A stretch of 33,202 nucleotides of DNA from Oscillospiraceae bacterium (lineage in GTDB: Bacteria > Bacillota > Clostridia > Oscillospirales > CAG-382). The notes beneath the pieces are model-generated. The model had not been told where the DNA came from. It was given only the letters and a program-made list of their open reading frames with translations, and did not search any database. A program made the translations under genes and the position numbers. Location of the stretch: contig SVSD01000018.1 of assembly GCA_015064485.1 (NCBI GenBank), positions 1 through 33,202 on the forward strand, in the 5' to 3' direction. Below are positions 17,499-25,700 of this stretch, piece by piece. Each line of letters begins with the position of its first letter. Positions within the stretch are counted from its first letter, which is position 1.

Positions 17499-18179
17499 AT
17501 GTACAAATATGAAACACATCTGCATACTTATCCTGTGAGCGCATGTGCAAAATCGGATGTTTATGAAAGTCTTGATTTTTATAAAAATCTCGGATATGAC
17601 GGTGTTTTCATAACAAACCATTTTGTTGACGGAAATATCGGGGCTGATTCTTCGCTCTCTTACGAAGAAAAGATAAATTTTTATTTTTCCGATTATGAAA
17701 AGGGTGCAGAATACGGAAAGACTATAGGGCTTAAGGTTTTCTGCGGTTTTGAAATGTCGTATATGGGAACCGATTTTCTTGTATATGGCCTCAGTAAAGA
17801 ATGGTTTTTGAATAATCCTCAGATTATCGATATGAAAAGAAGCGAGGAGCTTGAATATCTTATGAAGAGCGGCGCTCTTGTGATACAGGCACATCCTTAC
17901 AGAGAGGATTTTTATATCGACCATATAAGACTTTTCCCCCGAAAGGTTCACGGTGTTGAAATAATCAATGCATCGAGAAATGATTTCGAAAACGATATGG
18001 CGAAATTATATGCGGAGCATTACGGACTTTTGAAAATCGCGGGTTCTGATAATCATAGGGGAAGTAAAGCTCCCCGACTTGCGGGAGTGTGCTGTGAAAC
18101 TCCGATAATTAACGAACAAGACTTTATCGAAAAGGTTAAAAATTCAAAGACCGAAATTTTCACACTTGATTTTGAGTAA
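17499..18179 (+). CDS. PHP-domain phosphoesterase
   Basis: Metal-dependent phosphoesterase of the polymerase-and-histidinol-phosphatase superfamily. 226 residues. Metal ligands expected at YETHLHT (His7, His9), FITNHF, CGFEMS, QAHPYR and GSDNHRG are all present in order. The ribosome binding site is AAGGGGGAG just before ATG 17499. It resembles the stand-alone PHP proteins that act on nucleotides or sugar phosphates rather than the DNA polymerase proofreading domain. The next gene begins 31 bases after its stop. Exact substrate unknown. Confidence 0.87.
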   Translation: MYKYETHLHTYPVSACAKSDVYESLDFYKNLGYDGVFITNHFVDGNIGADSSLSYEEKINFYFSDYEKGAEYGKTIGLKVFCGFEMSYMGTDFLVYGLSKEWFLNNPQIIDMKRSEELEYLMKSGALVIQAHPYREDFYIDHIRLFPRKVHGVEIINASRNDFENDMAKLYAEHYGLLKIAGSDNHRGSKAPRLAGVCCETPIINEQDFIEKVKNSKTEIFTLDFE

Positions 18180-18210
18180 GTTTTGAGAAAGTGTTAATGG
18201 GTGAAACGGA

Positions 18211-19254
18211 ATGTTTGATATATCAAAGGTTGACACAAATTTCAGCATAAAAACAAATATAGATAAAAAAGACATAAAGTTTTACAAAATAGACGAGGCG
18301 CCGTTTAAGATATACGGCGTTTTCAAAGAAAATGGTAAATACAGACGAATGCCCGAGCTTGTTGCAAAAAATGTAAGCGACGGAGTGTATGCGCTTCATT
18401 CAAATACCTCCGGCGGAAGAGTCAGATTTGTAACAGATAGCCCCTATATTGTTATCAAAGCTTTTATGGATAGTATCTGCAGAGTGCCTCATTTTGCATT
18501 AACAGGTTCTGCCGGCTTTGATATGTATGAAGACGGTCGATATGTGATAACTTTCGCACCACCAATAGATATCAAAGACGGATACGAAGGTTTTATCGAC
18601 TTTGGCAAAAAGCGGGAAAGGGAAATAACTATAAATTTCCCCCTTTATTCTGATGTCAATGAACTTTTTATCGGATTGCAGGAAGATGCGGTTATAAAAG
18701 AAGCAAAACCTTATAAAAACTCAAAGCCGATAGTGTATTACGGCTCGTCAATAACACAAGGCGGCTGTGCTTCAAGACCGGGTATGACCTATCAGGCAAT
18801 CATATCAAGAAAATTTGATTATGATTTTATAAATCTTGGTTTTTCCGGAAGTGCTTTGGCTGAAGATGAGATGGTAAAGTATATAAAAAGTCTTGATATG
18901 TCAGCCTTTGTTATGGATTATGACCATAATGCACCAAATGCCGAACATCTTAAAAACACCCATGAAAAAATGTTTAGGAGTATACGGGAAAAATATCCGG
19001 ATTTACCGATAATAATGATGTCCCGTCCCAAGAGATTTTTGAATGTCGAAGAAGCGGAAATGAGATGTATTATTGAAACCACATACAGAAACGCACTTCG
19101 TGACGGTGACAAAAATGTATATTTTATTGACGGAGAAAAACTGACGAAGCTTTGTGAGGATTCGGGGACTGTGGATAACTGTCATCCTACCGATCTCGGA
19201 TTTTTCTCTATGGCAAATGCCTTGTCTGAGGTTTTTGCAAACATAAATATTTAA
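18211..19254 (+). CDS. SGNH/GDSL-family hydrolase with N-terminal beta domain (second copy type)
   Basis: 347 residues, again two-domain: an N-terminal beta-rich region (~30-165) and a C-terminal SGNH hydrolase with YYGSSITQGG (Ser180), NLGFSGSA (~208-215), DYDHNAP (Asn240) and DNCHPTDLGF (His325). The block I GSSITQG variant replaces GDSI, typical of the branch where Ser follows Gly-Ser. It is related in design to the gene at 6017 but clearly divergent. No signal peptide is seen. The ribosome binding site is weak (GTGAAACGGA before ATG 18211). The substrate is likely an O- or N-acyl ester, unassigned. It ends exactly where the ygjV remnant begins. Confidence 0.83.
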   Translation: MFDISKVDTNFSIKTNIDKKDIKFYKIDEAPFKIYGVFKENGKYRRMPELVAKNVSDGVYALHSNTSGGRVRFVTDSPYIVIKAFMDSICRVPHFALTGSAGFDMYEDGRYVITFAPPIDIKDGYEGFIDFGKKREREITINFPLYSDVNELFIGLQEDAVIKEAKPYKNSKPIVYYGSSITQGGCASRPGMTYQAIISRKFDYDFINLGFSGSALAEDEMVKYIKSLDMSAFVMDYDHNAPNAEHLKNTHEKMFRSIREKYPDLPIIMMSRPKRFLNVEEAEMRCIIETTYRNALRDGDKNVYFIDGEKLTKLCEDSGTVDNCHPTDLGFFSMANALSEVFANINI

Positions 19255-19255
19255 T

Positions 19256-19468
19256 GTCTATGAGGTAATAGGAGTAATACTGCATACAAGTGCATTCTGG
19301 ATAAGCGACGAAAAGATAATCCGCCGAGTATCATTTCTCGGTTCGCCTTTCTGGCTGATATATAATCTTGTAAGCTGTGCGTACGGGTCTGCAATCGGCG
19401 ATGTACTTACTATGGTATCAATCGCTGTTGCAATTTACAGATACGATATAAAGGGTAAAAAGAAATAA
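19256..19468 (+). pseudogene. C-terminal remnant of a YgjV-family membrane protein
   Basis: A frame with no ATG, GTG or TTG start encodes 70 residues reading VYEVIGVILHTSAFWISD, then SPFWLIYNLVSCAYGSAIGD, then IAVAIYRYDIKGKKK and a stop at 19466-19468. This is the recognisable C-terminal half of YgjV-like inner membrane proteins. The frame upstream closes at a stop inside the SGNH gene (19244-19246), so the N-terminal half, start and ribosome binding site are missing. I read it as a 5'-truncated relic; function of the intact family is unknown. Confidence 0.7.
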
Positions 19469-19498
19469 TCAATTCTTCTCAGAAAAAGGAGAACACAT

Positions 19499-20320
19499 TT
19501 GACAAACTACAAAATCATTGCAAGCGATCTTGATGAAACGCTTTTAAATAACAAATCGGAAATAAGTCCCGAAAATGTTGAAGCAATAAAGGTGCTTACC
19601 CGAAGGGGCGTGTTTTTTGTTCCGTGTACGGGAAGATCTTTTTCTGAGCTTCCCGGAAGTGTTGCCGGAATTCCTGAGATAAGATATGTTATATCCTCAA
19701 CAGGTGCGGCGATTGATGACAGAAAAACAGGCGAAAGAATACTTGAATGTATCGGAAATGAAAAATTGAAAGAGATACTTGATATTCTTTTTACTTATGA
19801 TATGCATCTTTCATACCGCAAAGACGGGAAAATATATGTTGATGCAAAACAAACAACACAACGCGATTTTGAATACTATGATATCTGTAAACCGCATATA
19901 AATGTTGTGAAAAATTATGCAGTCTATCTTGATAATTTCAAGGATGAATGTTATAAGTCGGACAACATTGAAGCTATGGCGGTTTTCTTTCACGATAAAG
20001 GAGACCTTTCGGAATGTTGTGAAAAGATTGAGGCAATCGGCGGACTTTCTATTGTTTCTCCCTGGGACAACCTTGAAATAATGAGCATAAGTGCGGGAAA
20101 GGGAAAAGCCCTTATTGCACTTGCAAAACGGCTTGGTGTAGGTGAGGATGAAACGATAAGTATCGGTGACAGCGACAATGATATTTCTATGCTTGAAAGT
20201 GCCGCACTCGGTCTTGTTGTTTCAAACGGTAAGGAAAGCGTTAAAAAAATCGCAGATGAAGTTATATGTTCAAACGAAGAGCACGCAGTCAAATATGTTT
20301 TAGAACATTTTTATAAATAA
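19499..20320 (+). CDS. Cof-type HAD-IIB phosphatase
   Basis: Cytoplasmic haloacid-dehalogenase phosphatase acting on sugar phosphates, nucleotides or flavin. 273 residues from a TTG start at 19499, fixed by AAAAAGGAG at 19484-19492 and by the family N-terminus KIIASDLDETLL (Asp10 nucleophile, Asp12). Further HAD motifs: TGRSF (motif II region), KGKALIALAKRLG (lysine of motif III) and IGDSDNDISML (motif IV), with the C2 cap between ~80 and 190. The TTG start suggests modest expression. Members of this family are promiscuous, so the substrate is not called. Confidence 0.92.
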   Translation: MTNYKIIASDLDETLLNNKSEISPENVEAIKVLTRRGVFFVPCTGRSFSELPGSVAGIPEIRYVISSTGAAIDDRKTGERILECIGNEKLKEILDILFTYDMHLSYRKDGKIYVDAKQTTQRDFEYYDICKPHINVVKNYAVYLDNFKDECYKSDNIEAMAVFFHDKGDLSECCEKIEAIGGLSIVSPWDNLEIMSISAGKGKALIALAKRLGVGEDETISIGDSDNDISMLESAALGLVVSNGKESVKKIADEVICSNEEHAVKYVLEHFYK

Positions 20321-20346
20321 ATTGAAGATGTGTTATTTCAAAATAC

Positions 20347-20375
20347 TTGACAAAAATAACCACAAAGGGTATCAT
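20347..20375 (+). promoter_or_regulatory. Promoter for the Mrp redox operon
   Basis: TTGACA (20347-20352), 17-base spacer, TATCAT (20370-20375), 11 of 12 consensus matches, about 40 bases before ATG 20416. Confidence 0.75.
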
Positions 20376-20388
20376 AATATATTGATAC
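20369..20388. promoter_or_regulatory. Dyad overlapping the Mrp operon -10 (candidate operator)
   Basis: GTATCA (20369-20374), 8-base spacer TAATATAT, TGATAC (20383-20388). The perfect 6-bp arms cover the -10 box and the likely start site, where a bound protein would block transcription. The regulator is unknown; an Rrf2-type or other redox/Fe-S regulator is a guess from the operon content. Confidence 0.4.
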
Positions 20389-20415
20389 TACTATGCGAAA
20401 AGAGGAATGATATAA

Positions 20416-21246
20416 ATGAGTGAAAACTGTACACATAATTGCGAAACCTGCTCTCAGAATTGCGGAGAAAGAAAGGCAGAAAGCCTTCTTGCACCTCTTT
20501 GTGACGGAGCAGAGGTTAAAAAGGTAATTGCTGTTGTAAGCGGCAAGGGCGGAGTCGGAAAATCTATGGTAACCTCCATGCTTGCAGTTTCTTCCCAGAG
20601 AAGGGGGCTTAAAACTGCGGTTCTTGACGCAGATATTACCGGCCCTTCCATCCCTAAAGTTTTTGGTGTAAAGGAAAAGGCAGACGGCGACGGAACACAT
20701 ATTTTCCCCGCAGTAACCCCGCTTGGAACACAGCTTATGTCAATAAATCTTCTCCTTGAAAACGATACAGATCCCGTTGTATGGAGAGGCCCTGTTATTG
20801 CAGGCGCGGTAAAGCAGTTCTGGACAGATGTAACCTGGAACGATGTTGACCTTATGTTTGTTGACTGTCCTCCCGGAACAGGCGATGTTCCGCTTACAGT
20901 GTTCCAGTCAATTCCGGTTGACGGAATAATTATCGTAACATCTCCCCAGGAGCTTGTTTCGATGATCGTTGAAAAAGCTGTGAAGATGGCGCAGATGATG
21001 AATGTTCCGGTTCTCGGAATTGTTGAAAATATGTCGTATTTTACTTGCCCCGACTGCGGTAAGAAGCATCATATCTACGGCGAAAGCCATATTGATGAAA
21101 TTGCCGGAAAGTACGATATAAAAGCAGTAGCAAAGCTTCCGATCGATTCAAATCTTGCCGCATGTGCCGATAAGGGACTTATCGAGCATTATGACGGGCT
21201 TTGGCTTGAAGAAATTCTTGATGTGATTGAGAAGGTGGAAAAATGA
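20416..21246 (+). CDS. Mrp/NBP35-type iron-sulfur carrier ATPase
   Basis: P-loop ATPase that holds and delivers Fe-S clusters to apoproteins in the cytoplasm. 276 residues. The N-terminus has four cysteines, Cys5, Cys9, Cys12 and Cys16 (ENCTHNCETCSQNC), as in NBP35-like members. The deviant Walker A GKGGVGKS occupies 43-50, with LDADITGPSIPK and DCPPGTGDVP as further Mrp motifs. A late CPDCGKKH supplies the CxxC that binds the bridging cluster. GAGGA precedes ATG 20416. The stop overlaps the next ATG as ATGA, so translation is coupled to the C_GCAxxG_C_C protein. The order suggests cluster or thiol traffic shared among the three gene products. Confidence 0.93.
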   Translation: MSENCTHNCETCSQNCGERKAESLLAPLCDGAEVKKVIAVVSGKGGVGKSMVTSMLAVSSQRRGLKTAVLDADITGPSIPKVFGVKEKADGDGTHIFPAVTPLGTQLMSINLLLENDTDPVVWRGPVIAGAVKQFWTDVTWNDVDLMFVDCPPGTGDVPLTVFQSIPVDGIIIVTSPQELVSMIVEKAVKMAQMMNVPVLGIVENMSYFTCPDCGKKHHIYGESHIDEIAGKYDIKAVAKLPIDSNLAACADKGLIEHYDGLWLEEILDVIEKVEK

Positions 21247-21713
21247 CAGAACACGCAAAAAAAGCAGGTGAGCTTTTCCACGAAGGATATAATTGCTCCC
21301 AGGCGGTATTTGCCGCATTTTCGGATGTTACAGGCATAGATGAAAAAACAGCCTTGAAGATTTCCTCGTCGTTTGGCGGCGGTATGGGAAGAATGAGAGA
21401 GGTGTGCGGTGCGGTAAGCGGTGCTTTTATGGTGCTCGGCGCACTTTACGGAAACTGCGATTTTGACGATTCCAAAAAGAAAGAGCATTATGCCTTGATA
21501 AGAGAGGCGGCTGATAAATTCCGCAAAGAAAACGGATCGATAATTTGCCGTGAACTTCTTGAAGGAGTTGTTAAAGATACTTCAAACGATCCGGAAAAGA
21601 GAACGGAGGAATATTACCGTAAGCGCCCCTGCCGTGAGTATGTTGAAATTGCGGCGGAAATAGTTGACGGATATATAGCCGAAAGGGGAATTTCAAGTGA
21701 AAATAAGATATAA
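21243..21713 (+). CDS. C_GCAxxG_C_C family protein (cysteine-rich redox protein)
   Basis: 156 residues. The family pattern is seen as NCSQAVFAAFSD (Cys at ~18), FGGGMGRMREVCGAVSGAF (the GxxxG-CGA core), GNCDFDD, ICRELL and PCREYVEIAAEI. These conserved cysteines are thought to bind an Fe-S cluster or act in redox, but the function of the family is not established; it often sits near DsrE-like or redox genes. The ATG is inside the Mrp stop (ATGA). The next gene's GTG start lies 17 bases before this stop, continuing the coupling. Confidence 0.88.
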   Translation: MTEHAKKAGELFHEGYNCSQAVFAAFSDVTGIDEKTALKISSSFGGGMGRMREVCGAVSGAFMVLGALYGNCDFDDSKKKEHYALIREAADKFRKENGSIICRELLEGVVKDTSNDPEKRTEEYYRKRPCREYVEIAAEIVDGYIAERGISSENKI

Positions 21714-21894
21714 CGAAAATCACGAAATCGTTGAAATGATCAGAAAAGGAATTCTTAAAAAAGAGGGTCATTGCCCTTGTAAAAGAGAAATGACCGAAGA
21801 TACTATGTGTATGTGCCGTGAATTCCGCGAACAAATAGCGGATCCGGAGTTTGAAGGCTACTGCCATTGTATGCTCTACTATAAAGAAAAATAA
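21697..21894 (+). CDS. Ferredoxin:thioredoxin reductase catalytic-chain-like protein
   Basis: 65 residues from GTG 21697, with AAGGGG at ~21683 as ribosome binding site. Three CXC pairs are visible: CPC (26-28), CMC (38-40) and CHC (56-58), the last in GYCHCMLYY. In plant and cyanobacterial FTR the corresponding cysteines ligate a 4Fe-4S cluster and form the active disulfide. The spacing here (9 and 15 between pairs) differs from the cyanobacterial chain (16 and 8) but matches the short stand-alone form I recall from Clostridia. It is probably a ferredoxin-dependent disulfide reductase. No variable chain is needed in these organisms. Its last 16 bases overlap sigK on the other strand. Confidence 0.82.
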   Translation: MKIRYNENHEIVEMIRKGILKKEGHCPCKREMTEDTMCMCREFREQIADPEFEGYCHCMLYYKEK

Positions 21895-22595
21895 TTTTGT
21901 TTGCACTCGGAAAGCTCGCATTTAAGTTTTCCGAGTGCACTTTTTTCTATCCTTGAAACATATGACCTTGAGATTTTAAGTTTATCGGCGACCTCCCGCT
22001 GAGTTAAAGGTTTTTTGCCTTCGCAAAGACCGTAGCGCAAAATAATTATTTCTCTTTGCCTGTCGTCAAGCACGCGGTTAAGCGCCTTTATCATCTGTTG
22101 AGAACGCATCTTAAGATCAAGATCGTCGGCAATCGTATCTTCGCAAGCGATGATGTCCATATATGTAAGCGGATTGCCGTCTTTGTCAATTTCAACGGCG
22201 TCAGAAAGAGAAGTTTCTGCTGAAAATTTCTTTTTTGCTCTGAAATACATAAGAATTTCGTTCTGAAGGCATTTTCCTGCATATGTTGCAAAACGGGTGC
22301 CGTTTGACGGATTAAACGAGTCGATGGCTTTTATGAGCCCTATTGTTCCGACTGATATTATATCTTCGTTATCCGTAGAATTTCCGACAGTATAATATTT
22401 TTTTGCAATATGTGCAACAAGGCGAAGATTGCGTTCGATAAGAATGTTGCGTGCCTCCATATCGCCTTTTTTGCAAAGGTCAAAATATTCCCGTTCCTCC
22501 TTTGCCGTAAGGGGCGGCGGAAAGGCGGAATTTCCCGAAACCTTGAGAAAAAACAAAACAACATTCATTAAAAAGCCCGATAAAATCAAAGACAT
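21879..22595 (-). CDS. sigK: RNA polymerase sporulation sigma factor SigK (uninterrupted, with pro-sequence)
   Basis: Late mother-cell sigma factor controlling spore coat and cortex genes. 238 residues in one continuous frame, so no skin element divides it. The first ~20 residues (MSLILSGFLMNVVLFFLKVS) are hydrophobic like the membrane-tethering pro-peptide removed by SpoIVFB in Bacillus, followed by the SigK hallmark NSAFPPPLTAKEER. Region 2 (NLRLVAHIAKKY, DIISVGTIGLIKAIDSF, RFATYAGKCLQNEILMYFR) and region 4 (REIIILRYGL, TQREVADKLKISRSYVSRIEKSAL) are complete. GGAGG precedes the ATG. Its C-terminal codons overlap the terminator and last 16 bases of the convergent FTR-like gene. Confidence 0.95.
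   Translation of the reverse strand: MSLILSGFLMNVVLFFLKVSGNSAFPPPLTAKEEREYFDLCKKGDMEARNILIERNLRLVAHIAKKYYTVGNSTDNEDIISVGTIGLIKAIDSFNPSNGTRFATYAGKCLQNEILMYFRAKKKFSAETSLSDAVEIDKDGNPLTYMDIIACEDTIADDLDLKMRSQQMIKALNRVLDDRQREIIILRYGLCEGKKPLTQREVADKLKISRSYVSRIEKSALGKLKCELSECKQNYFSL
21902..21946 (+). terminator. Terminator of the Mrp operon, embedded in sigK coding sequence
   Basis: Perfect 12-bp stem TGCACTCGGAAA (21902-21913) / TTTCCGAGTGCA (21928-21939), 14-base loop, then TTTTTT at 21941-21946. It begins 8 bases after the stop of the FTR-like gene. The same bases are the C-terminal codons of sigK on the minus strand. Confidence 0.85.
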
Positions 22596-22626
22596 TATTA
22601 TCCTCCGCTATATGAGGTTTTAGTGA

Positions 22627-22636
22627 TATTCTATGC
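22627..22636 (-). promoter_or_regulatory. SigE/SigK-like -10 element upstream of sigK
   Basis: On the minus strand the bases read GCATAGAATA, matching the SigK -10 pattern CATAnnnTA and nearly the SigE pattern CATACAnT, about 32 bases before the sigK start. The -35 region is not clear. Placement fits the known control of sigK by SigE and itself; still inference. Confidence 0.45.
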
Positions 22637-22652
22637 AAAGACAGCCCGTCCC

Positions 22653-22678
22653 TTGACAAAAAGCCGAAATAGTGTCAA
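22653..22678. promoter_or_regulatory. Inverted repeat between sigK and nifJ
   Basis: TTGACA (22653-22658) and TGTCAA (22673-22678), 14 bases apart, in the divergent gap. No -10 fits the TTGACA on the plus strand, so it is more likely a protein-binding dyad than a promoter, or chance. Confidence 0.25.
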
Positions 22679-22715
22679 AAAACCGTCAAAAATCATAAAA
22701 AAATCAAAAAATGTA

Positions 22716-22744
22716 TTTACTTTTGTGTTAAAAAGAGGTATAAT
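22716..22744 (+). promoter_or_regulatory. Promoter for nifJ
   Basis: TTTACT (22716-22721), 17-base spacer, TATAAT (22739-22744). It is about 38 bases before ATG 22782, and CAAGGAGG at ~22763-22770 follows as a strong ribosome binding site. Confidence 0.75.
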
Positions 22745-22781
22745 ATTACCAACTGAAAATTTCAAGGAGGATATATAAACT

Positions 22782-25700
22782 ATGGCAAGAAAAAAGATTT
22801 CCATGGATGGTAATACTGCCGCCGCTCATGTAAGCTATGCATTTACTGAAGTTGCAGCAATTTACCCCATCACTCCCTCAAGCCCTATGGCTGAAGTTAC
22901 AGACACATGGTCTGCAACAGACAAAAACATATTCGGTGAACCTGCAAGAAACATCTTCGGCGACAGAGTAAAGATGGTTGAAATGCAGTCAGAAGGCGGT
23001 GCTGCTGGTGCTGTTCACGGCTCGCTTGCTGCAGGTGCTCTTACAACAACTTATACTGCTTCTCAGGGTCTTCTTCTTATGATCCCCAATATGTATAAGA
23101 TCGCGGGCGAACTTCTCCCCAATGTTATTCATGTATCTGCAAGATGTGTAGCATCTCATGCGCTTAACATCTTCGGCGACCATTCCGATGTTTATGCCTG
23201 CCGTCAGACAGGTTATGCTATGATGGCGGAAACAAACCAGCAGGAAATTATGGACCTCGGTGCTGTTGCACACCTTGCAACAATCAAGGGAAGAGTTCCT
23301 TTCCTCAACTTCTTTGACGGTTTCCGTACATCTCACGAAATCCAGAAGATCGAAGCTTGGGATTATGAAGACCTCAAGGAAATGGTTGATATGGATGCTG
23401 TCAAAGCTTTCCGTGCCCGTTCTATCAACCCCGAACATCCCGTTTTGCGCGGTTCTGCTGAAAACGGAGACATCTTCTTCCAGCACAGAGAAGCTTGTAA
23501 TGAATATTACAACAATCTTCCTGCGATCGTTGAAGAATATATGGACAAGGTTAATGCCAAGATCGGCACAAACTACAAGCTCTTCAACTATTACGGTGCT
23601 CCCGATGCTGACAGAGTTATCGTTGCTATGGGTTCTATCTGCGATGTTATCGAAGAAGTTATTGACTATATGAACGCTAACGGCGAAAAGGTCGGTGTTG
23701 TTAAAGTTCGTCTTTACAGACCTTTCGTTGCTGAAAAGCTCGTTGAAGCAATTCCCGCAACTGCTACAAAGATCGCAGTTCTTGACAGAACAAAAGAACC
23801 CGGTTCTTTGGGCGAACCTCTTTACCTTGATGTTGTTACAGCTCTTTCTATCTGCGGCGTACAGGGTAAGACAGTAGTTGGCGGCCGTTACGGTCTCGGT
23901 TCCAAGGATACTCCTCCTTCAAGCGTATTCGCAGTATACGAAAACCTTGCTAAGGATGCTCCCAAGAACCACTTTACAATCGGTATCGTTGATGATGTTA
24001 CAGGTCTTTCTCTTGAAGAAAAGGCAGCTCCCGATACAGCAGCTGCAGGTACAATTTCCTGCAAGTTCTGGGGTCTCGGCGGCGACGGTACTGTTGGTGC
24101 AAACAAGAACTCTATAAAGATCATCGGCGACCATACCGATAAGTATATTCAGGCATACTTCCAGTATGACTCCAAGAAGACAGGCGGTATTACAATTTCT
24201 CACCTCAGATTCGGTGACAATGTAATCAAGTCTCCTTATTACATCAACAAAGCGAACTTTGTTGCTTGTCATAACGCTTCTTATATCCTCAAAGGTTATA
24301 AGATAGTTCAGGATGTTGTTCCCGGCGGTACATTTATGCTTGACTGCCAGTGGACAGCAGACGAGCTTGACGCTCATCTTCCCGCAACTGTAAAATCCTA
24401 CATTGCAAACAACAATGTTAAGTTCTATATCATTGACGCTACAAGCATCGCTGCAAAGCAGATCGGCAACGCAAAGGTTAAGAATACTGTACTCCAGTCC
24501 GCATTCTTTGCACTTGCAAACATTCTTCCCAAGGATGAAGCTGTTGAGTATATGAAGAAGATGGCATATAAGTCCTACATTAAGAAGGGCGAAGCTATCG
24601 TTGAACTCAACTATAAGGCTATTGATGCCGGTGCAAATGCTATGGTTGAAGTAACAGTTCCCGAACAGTGGAAAAACGCAGGCGAAACTCCCAAGAAGGC
24701 AGCTGCAACAGGCGCGCGTCAGGATCTTGTTGATTTCGTTAACAATATTGTTGAACCCGTATCTCTTATGGACGGCGATTCTCTCCCTGTTTCCGCATTC
24801 AAGAATATGGCTGACGGTACATTCCCTCAGGGCTCTGCGGCATACGAAAAGAGAGGCGTTGCAATATCTGTTCCCGTATGGCATGAAGAAAATTGTATTC
24901 AGTGTAATAACTGTGCGTTTGTTTGTCCTCATGCTACAATCCGTCCTTTCGCTCTTACCGAAGAAGAAGCGGCAAAGGCACCTGCTCAGACAAGATATAC
25001 TGCAAAACCTGTTATCAAGACAGACTATAAGTTCACAATGGCAATAAGCCCTATGGACTGTATGGGTTGTACACTTTGTGTAAAGGCTTGTCCTGTAACT
25101 GCAAAGGCAGAAAAAGACGGCACACCCGAAAAGAAGGCTATCGAAATGACAGCTCAGTCCACACAGCTCGATCAGCAGGAAGTATTTGACTGGTGCGTAG
25201 CAAATGTAGCTGAAAAGCCTGAGATCATCAATACAACAGTTAAGGGCAGCCAGTTCAAGCAGCCCCTCCTCGAATTCTCCGGTTCTTGTGCAGGATGTGC
25301 TGAAACATCTTATGCAAGACTCATCACACAGCTCTTCGGCGAAAGAATGTATATCTCCAACGCTACAGGTTGTTCTTCTATCTGGGGCGGTTCCGCACCT
25401 GCAACTCCTTATACAGTAAATAAGGAAACAGGTAAGGGTCCCGCTTGGGCTAACTCCCTCTTTGAAGATAATGCTGAACACGGTCTTGGTATGTACCTCG
25501 GTCAGAAGGCTATCCGTGCAAGACTTATCGAAAAGATCGAAGAAATGGCGAAATCCGATAAATCTCCTGCAGAATTCAAGGCAGCAGCCGAAGAATATCT
25601 TGCAACTCAGAACGACGGCAAGGCAAATGATGCGGCTACAAAGGCTCTCGTTACTGAACTTGAAAAGGCAGCAACTGAAGGCTGTCCCGTTGCAAGCGAA

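Noticed and set aside
22653-22658. TTGACA upstream of nifJ as its -35
   Set aside because: No -10 lies 16-18 bases downstream; the TTTACT-N17-TATAAT pair nearer the gene fits better.
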